Positions 60,812 through 64,000 of a stretch of DNA of 64,000 nt are shown piece by piece. Position numbers and translations under genes: made by a program. Where the stretch lies: contig NZ_JOIZ01000004.1 in the NCBI RefSeq assembly GCF_000721605.1, forward strand, positions 1-64,000, in the 5' to 3' direction. The stretch comes from Streptomyces sp. NRRL S-37. Lineage in GTDB: Bacteria > Actinomycetota > Actinomycetes > Streptomycetales > Streptomycetaceae. Every line of letters begins with the position of its first letter. The first letter of the stretch is position 1. The notes under the pieces were generated by a model. That model was not told where the DNA came from, ran no database searches, and saw nothing but the letters and a program-made list of their open reading frames with translations.

Positions 60812-62659
60812 GTGACCGCCGTCACTGACCAGGACCACACCGAGCACCCCGAGCACCCCGAGCATCCCGAACACCTTGAGCACTCCGGCCGCGACGCCGG
60901 AGCACCACCCCGTACGGACACCGCGAGCCCCTGGGACGACGGGCTGATCGCGCGCCGGGTGAACGGGAGCGCCGACGAGGAGCAGGGCGGGGCGGCCGCG
61001 GCCCGTACAGCCGTGCCGCAGGCCGTGACCCCGCTCGCCCACGACCCGTGGCTGCGGACGCGGCTCGACGCGCTGCGCGAGCTGGTGGGGCTCTCCCGCG
61101 CACGGCTCGACAACCGGACCCTCGCCCAGGCGGGCCGGGTCATCGAGGAGTCCACCGCGCGGCGCCGGCTCTCCGGACAGCACACCGTCGTCGCCATCGC
61201 GGGCGCCACCGGCAGCGGCAAGTCGCAGCTCTTCAACGCGCTGGCCGGAGTGCCCGTCTCGGAGACCGGCGTACGGCGGCCGACCACCGCCGCACCCATC
61301 GCGTGCAGCTGGAGCGACGGCGCGGCCGGCCTCATCGAACGCCTCGGCATCCCGCCCAGGCTCAGGCGGCGCCCCCTCCAGGCGACCGCGGACGCCGACG
61401 AGCGGCTGCGCGGGCTGATCCTGGTCGACCTGCCCGACCACGACTCGGCGGCCGTGCAGCACCGTGAGCAGGTGGACCGCGTCCTGGGCCTGGTCGACGC
61501 GGTCATCTGGGTCGTCGACCCCGAGAAGTACGCCGACGCCGTGCTGCACGAGCGCTATCTGCGGCCCATGGCGGCCCACGCGGAGGTCATGTTCGTCGTC
61601 CTCAACCAGACCGACCGGCTGCCGGGGGAGGCCGCCGAGCAGGTCCTGGACGATCTGCGGCGGCTGCTCGACGAGGACGGCATCGTCCTGGGGGAGTACG
61701 GCGAACCCGGTACGACCGTGCTGGCACTGTCCGCGCTCACCGGGGACGGGGTCGGCGAACTGCGCGAATCCCTCGCCCGGTTCGTGGCCGAACGCGGCGC
61801 CCCGGCCCGGCGGATCTCCGCGGACGTGGACGTCGCGGCGGCCCGGCTGCGGCCCGTCTACGCCACCCGGCGGCGCACCGGGCTGAGCGAGGAGGCGCGC
61901 GAGGAGTTCGCCGACCGGCTCGCGGACGCCGTGGGGGCCACCGCCACGGGCGAGGCGGCCGAACGCGCCTGGCTGCGCAACGCGAACCGCGCGTGCGGCA
62001 CGCCCTGGCTGCGGCTGTGGCGCTGGTGCCAGGAGCGGGGCGAGCCGTCCACCGGCCGGATCGCCCTGCGTGGCCAGCACGAGGAGGAGGCCACGGCCCG
62101 GCAGCGTGTGGAACAGGCGGTGCGCACGGTGGCCGACCGCGCCTCGGCCGGACTGCCGGCGCCGTGGGCGCTGGCCGTGCGGGAGGCGGCCGTACGCGGC
62201 TCCCAGGGCCTGCCGGAGGCGCTGGACGAGCTGGCCGTACACGCGGGACTGCCGCCGGGGAGGCCGCCGCGGCCCGGGTGGTGGCCGCTGGCCGTGCTCG
62301 TCCAGGTGTCGATGACGCTCCTTCAGTTCGTCGGCGGGCTGTGGCTGCTGGCGCAGATCATCGGGGTCATGGCGCCGAACCTGGGGGTGCCGGTGCTGCT
62401 GATGGCGATCGGCATCGTCGGCGGCCCGCTCGTCGAGTGGGGCTGCCGCATGGCGGCCCGGGGGCCCGCCCGGCGGTACGGGCAGGAGGCGGAGAGACGG
62501 CTGCGGGAGGCGGCCTCGGGGTGCGGCCGGGCCCGCGTCCTGGATCCGGTGGCGGCGGAGCTGCTGCGGTACCAGGAGGTACGGGAGCAGTACGGGCGGG
62601 TCGTGGGCACGGGGACAGGGGCTGGGGCAGGAGCGGGGGCGGGGGCCGGCCGGGGCTGA
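60812..62659 (+). CDS. dynB: Dynamin-like GTPase B with membrane hairpin
   Basis: 615 residues from GTG at 60812, with AGGAGAGG upstream. After a charged N-terminus (repeats of EHPEHPEHPEHLEH), the GTPase motifs are AGATGSGKSQLFNAL (near 129-143), TTAAPIACSW (G2) and LVDLPDHDS (G3). Two membrane helices lie near residues 492-540 (LAVLVQVSMTLLQFVGGLWL, MAPNLGVPVLLMAIGIVGG), then a helical tail and a Gly/Ala repeat (GTGTGAGAGAGAG). The membrane segments match DynB, which recruits DynA to the septum. Coupling with dynA is tight (3 bp between stop and start). Confidence 0.83.
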   Translation: MTAVTDQDHTEHPEHPEHPEHLEHSGRDAGAPPRTDTASPWDDGLIARRVNGSADEEQGGAAAARTAVPQAVTPLAHDPWLRTRLDALRELVGLSRARLDNRTLAQAGRVIEESTARRRLSGQHTVVAIAGATGSGKSQLFNALAGVPVSETGVRRPTTAAPIACSWSDGAAGLIERLGIPPRLRRRPLQATADADERLRGLILVDLPDHDSAAVQHREQVDRVLGLVDAVIWVVDPEKYADAVLHERYLRPMAAHAEVMFVVLNQTDRLPGEAAEQVLDDLRRLLDEDGIVLGEYGEPGTTVLALSALTGDGVGELRESLARFVAERGAPARRISADVDVAAARLRPVYATRRRTGLSEEAREEFADRLADAVGATATGEAAERAWLRNANRACGTPWLRLWRWCQERGEPSTGRIALRGQHEEEATARQRVEQAVRTVADRASAGLPAPWALAVREAAVRGSQGLPEALDELAVHAGLPPGRPPRPGWWPLAVLVQVSMTLLQFVGGLWLLAQIIGVMAPNLGVPVLLMAIGIVGGPLVEWGCRMAARGPARRYGQEAERRLREAASGCGRARVLDPVAAELLRYQEVREQYGRVVGTGTGAGAGAGAGAGRG

Positions 62660-62885
62660 TGCGGAGCGCCTCCTTCGGGTGGCGGGGGTGTCCACAGGCC
62701 GGCGGTGGTCCACAGCGCTCAGCGGACCCGGCCCGGCGCAGGCAGTCTGGCTTCGCGGTGGTCGCGGGACGGTCCGCGGCCGCCCTGCCGGACGGCAGCC
62801 GTACGGGACGGGCCCGTGCGCGTATCGGCCCGGCGCCGGATCCGCCGTGCGCGGCCGGCGGGTCCGGGCGAGGGAGGCGGACACG

Positions 62886-63365
62886 ATGAACGAGACGATG
62901 GTGTGCGTGGTGGGCAACGTGGCGACGCGGCCGGTGTACCGGGAGACGGCGACCGGCCCCGCGGCCAGGTTCCGGATCGCGGTCACGTCCCGGTACTGGG
63001 ACCGGGAGAGGAGCGCCTGGGCGGACGGGCACACCAACTTCTTCACGGTGTGGGCCAACCGGCAGCTCGCCACCAACGCGGCGTCGTCGCTGTCGGTGGG
63101 CGAACCGGTGATCGTGCAGGGCCGGCTGAAGGTGCGTACGGAGACGCGCGAGGGACAGCCGGGGTGGATGTCGGCGGACATCGACGCGGTGTCGATCGGC
63201 CACGACCTCGCCCGGGGCACGGCCGCCTTCCGGCGCGCGCAGCGACCGGAGCAGGCCTCCGTGCCGGAACGCCCCGAACCCAACTGGGAGAACGGGCCGG
63301 AAAATTCAGTGGCCGTGGACGAAAACACGTCCCAACGGCAGCCGGAACCGGCGACGGTGACATGA
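62886..63365 (+). CDS. ssbB: SsbB-type single-stranded DNA-binding protein
   Basis: 159 residues from ATG at 62886 after GAGGGAGG. OB fold of SSB: MNETMVCVVGNVATRPVYRE, FRIAVTSRYWDRERSAW, NFFTVWANRQLATNAASSLS and VIVQGRLKVRTETRE. The tail is short and has no acidic DDDIPF tip, so it cannot recruit SSB partners in the usual way. In Streptomyces the second SSB (SsbB), which lacks that tip, is linked to chromosome segregation in spores. This fits its place after the dynamin pair. Confidence 0.87.
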   Translation: MNETMVCVVGNVATRPVYRETATGPAARFRIAVTSRYWDRERSAWADGHTNFFTVWANRQLATNAASSLSVGEPVIVQGRLKVRTETREGQPGWMSADIDAVSIGHDLARGTAAFRRAQRPEQASVPERPEPNWENGPENSVAVDENTSQRQPEPATVT

Positions 63366-63406
63366 GGTCAGTGATCCGGCCTCGGTGCCGGCGCTGACCG
63401 AACCAT

Positions 63407-63459
63407 GGCTTATCGGCGGATACGTACCGGAACATCCCGGGTGGATTTGTCGATAAGCC
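63407..63459. terminator. Inverted repeat after ssbB
   Basis: 9-bp perfect arms GGCTTATCG (63407-63415) and CGATAAGCC (63451-63459) with a 35-nt loop, 41 bp after ssbB. The long loop makes it a moderate terminator or a folded regulatory element. The AT content of the arms is unusual here. The 280-bp space holds no gene. Confidence 0.45.
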
Positions 63460-63646
63460 CTGCTCGAGACGGCTTCCGCGATAACGATTCCGAGTCGGAT
63501 CACTCCTCCGACGCGATCATCGGCAAGCGCGCATCGCCGCCTCCTTAGGATGCCGGGCATGGCTCCCGGCACCCCCGGAGCCGGTGATTCTGCTGGTGGG
63601 ACCGTCAGCCCCCCATGCCAACGGGTCCCGCCCGGGAAGGATTTCG

Positions 63647-64000
63647 GTGTTTGCTTCGTTCTCCGCGGGGCCCGCGCGCGGACGCGGGCCGGTCCGCGTC
63701 GCCGCAGGGGCGCTGGTGTCCGGACTCGTCACCACGGCCGTACTGGCCGGTGCCGGGAGAGCGGCCGCCGACGAGGAGACGGTGCCGGACCATGGCGGGG
63801 CGGCCGCGACCATAGAGGGACTCAAGACCTACGGCGCGGCAGTGATACACGGCGCCACCGGGGACCAGCAGGTGTCGGCGGGACTGTTCGAGATGTCCGT
63901 CGAGGGCGGCGGCATGCTGCAGACGTACTGCGTCGACATCCAGACGCCCACGCAGCAGGACGCCAAGTACCACGAGACCGCCTGGAGCGGGACCTCACTG
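63647..64000 (+). CDS. Secreted TQXA/thioester-domain surface protein (3' part outside window)
   Basis: 118 residues are visible from GTG at 63647, with GGAAGG upstream; the frame is open to the edge. The signal peptide has VRVAAGALVSGLVTTAVLAG, cut near GRAAADEE. The mature part has VIHGATGDQQVSAGLFEMSV and LQTYCVDIQTPTQQ, the start of the TQXA domain, in which Cys and a later Gln form an internal thioester. Such proteins usually end in a sortase signal (LPXTG/LAXTG), which would be beyond the edge. They covalently attach to surfaces in other bacteria. Confidence 0.82.
   Translation, partial: MFASFSAGPARGRGPVRVAAGALVSGLVTTAVLAGAGRAAADEETVPDHGGAAATIEGLKTYGAAVIHGATGDQQVSAGLFEMSVEGGGMLQTYCVDIQTPTQQDAKYHETAWSGTSL

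Noticed and set aside
59084..63328. Minus-strand open frame of 1414 codons across the dynamin pair
   Set aside because: Antisense to dynA, dynB and ssbB, all with clear motifs. No ribosome site and no recognisable domain.
63460..63646. Riboswitch upstream of the thioester-domain gene
   Set aside because: The leader has several short GC hairpins, but I could not match a conserved riboswitch core such as that of c-di-AMP or cobalamin classes.

Overview
The window reads as chromosomal DNA of a Streptomyces (or very close relative). It has very high G+C, GTG/ATG starts with GGAG-type ribosome sites, many GTGA/ATGA stop-start overlaps, an LAXTG chaplin, an XRE/DUF397 pair, MelC1/MelC2 tyrosinase genes and a dynamin pair followed by an SsbB-type protein. 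From memory, much of the order (ssbB-dyn pair, mel, chaplin, mmsA-iolC, copZ-copA, citA-recD2, rbs) resembles the SCO2683 to SCO2749 stretch of S. coelicolor. This was not checked by alignment.

Layout. 1-6639 (minus): part of a type VII (ESX) secretion locus with a partial Ala/Pro-rich gene, eccD, a small membrane protein, an Imm49 immunity gene, an 858-residue secreted nuclease-type toxin, a DUF6507 protein and two WXG100-type proteins. 7069-8046: an AraC regulator. 8301-14211 (minus): a complete ribose operon, rbsR-rbsA-rbs(C-B fusion)-rbsK-rbsD, with twin LacI-type operators. 14445-17285: a HEAT-like protein and a divergent lipoprotein. 17355-21149: recD2 and citrate synthase. 21859-25967: the copper system copZ-copA with a CsoR-type operator, an alcohol dehydrogenase and a small HTH protein. 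26393-29210: iolC and mmsA (inositol/valine catabolism). 29225-32295: an accessory island with three overlapping small genes (one frameshifted), the XRE/DUF397 pair and an orphan gene. 32523-36073: a secreted peptidase fused to an ABC ATPase, plus its permease. 36269-37204: a three-domain, sortase-anchored chaplin.

37336-51393 is a complete exopolysaccharide locus. One eight-gene minus-strand run (51393 to 41408) encodes a secreted protein, a glycosyltransferase, an initiating phosphoglycosyltransferase, a Wzy/O-antigen-ligase-like polymerase, a MurJ-like flippase, a polysaccharide deacetylase, a second glycosyltransferase and a Wzz-like chain-length protein. Next to it are a convergent secreted GH26-like hydrolase and a coupled ATP-grasp/flavoprotein pair. 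51757-55128 carries small secreted proteins around melC1-melC2.

55215-58875 holds an alpha/beta hydrolase with a cysteine nucleophile elbow. It is followed by a 2.46-kb segment bounded by a truncated tRNA 3' half and an intact tRNA-Arg(TCT), containing a DUF6416 gene, a GntR fragment and a methyltransferase. This looks like the scar of an integrative element. 59201-63365 encodes the dynamin-like pair and SsbB, all linked to sporulation septation, and the window ends inside a secreted TQXA/thioester-domain protein gene.

The points most worth follow-up are the T7SS toxin/Imm49 pair, the exopolysaccharide locus with its ATP-grasp/flavoprotein module, the peptidase-ABC fusion, the regularly spaced TCCGGA boxes upstream of iolC, the tRNA-bounded scar, the homopolymer frameshift at 29300-29306 and the dispersed 85-bp repeat.
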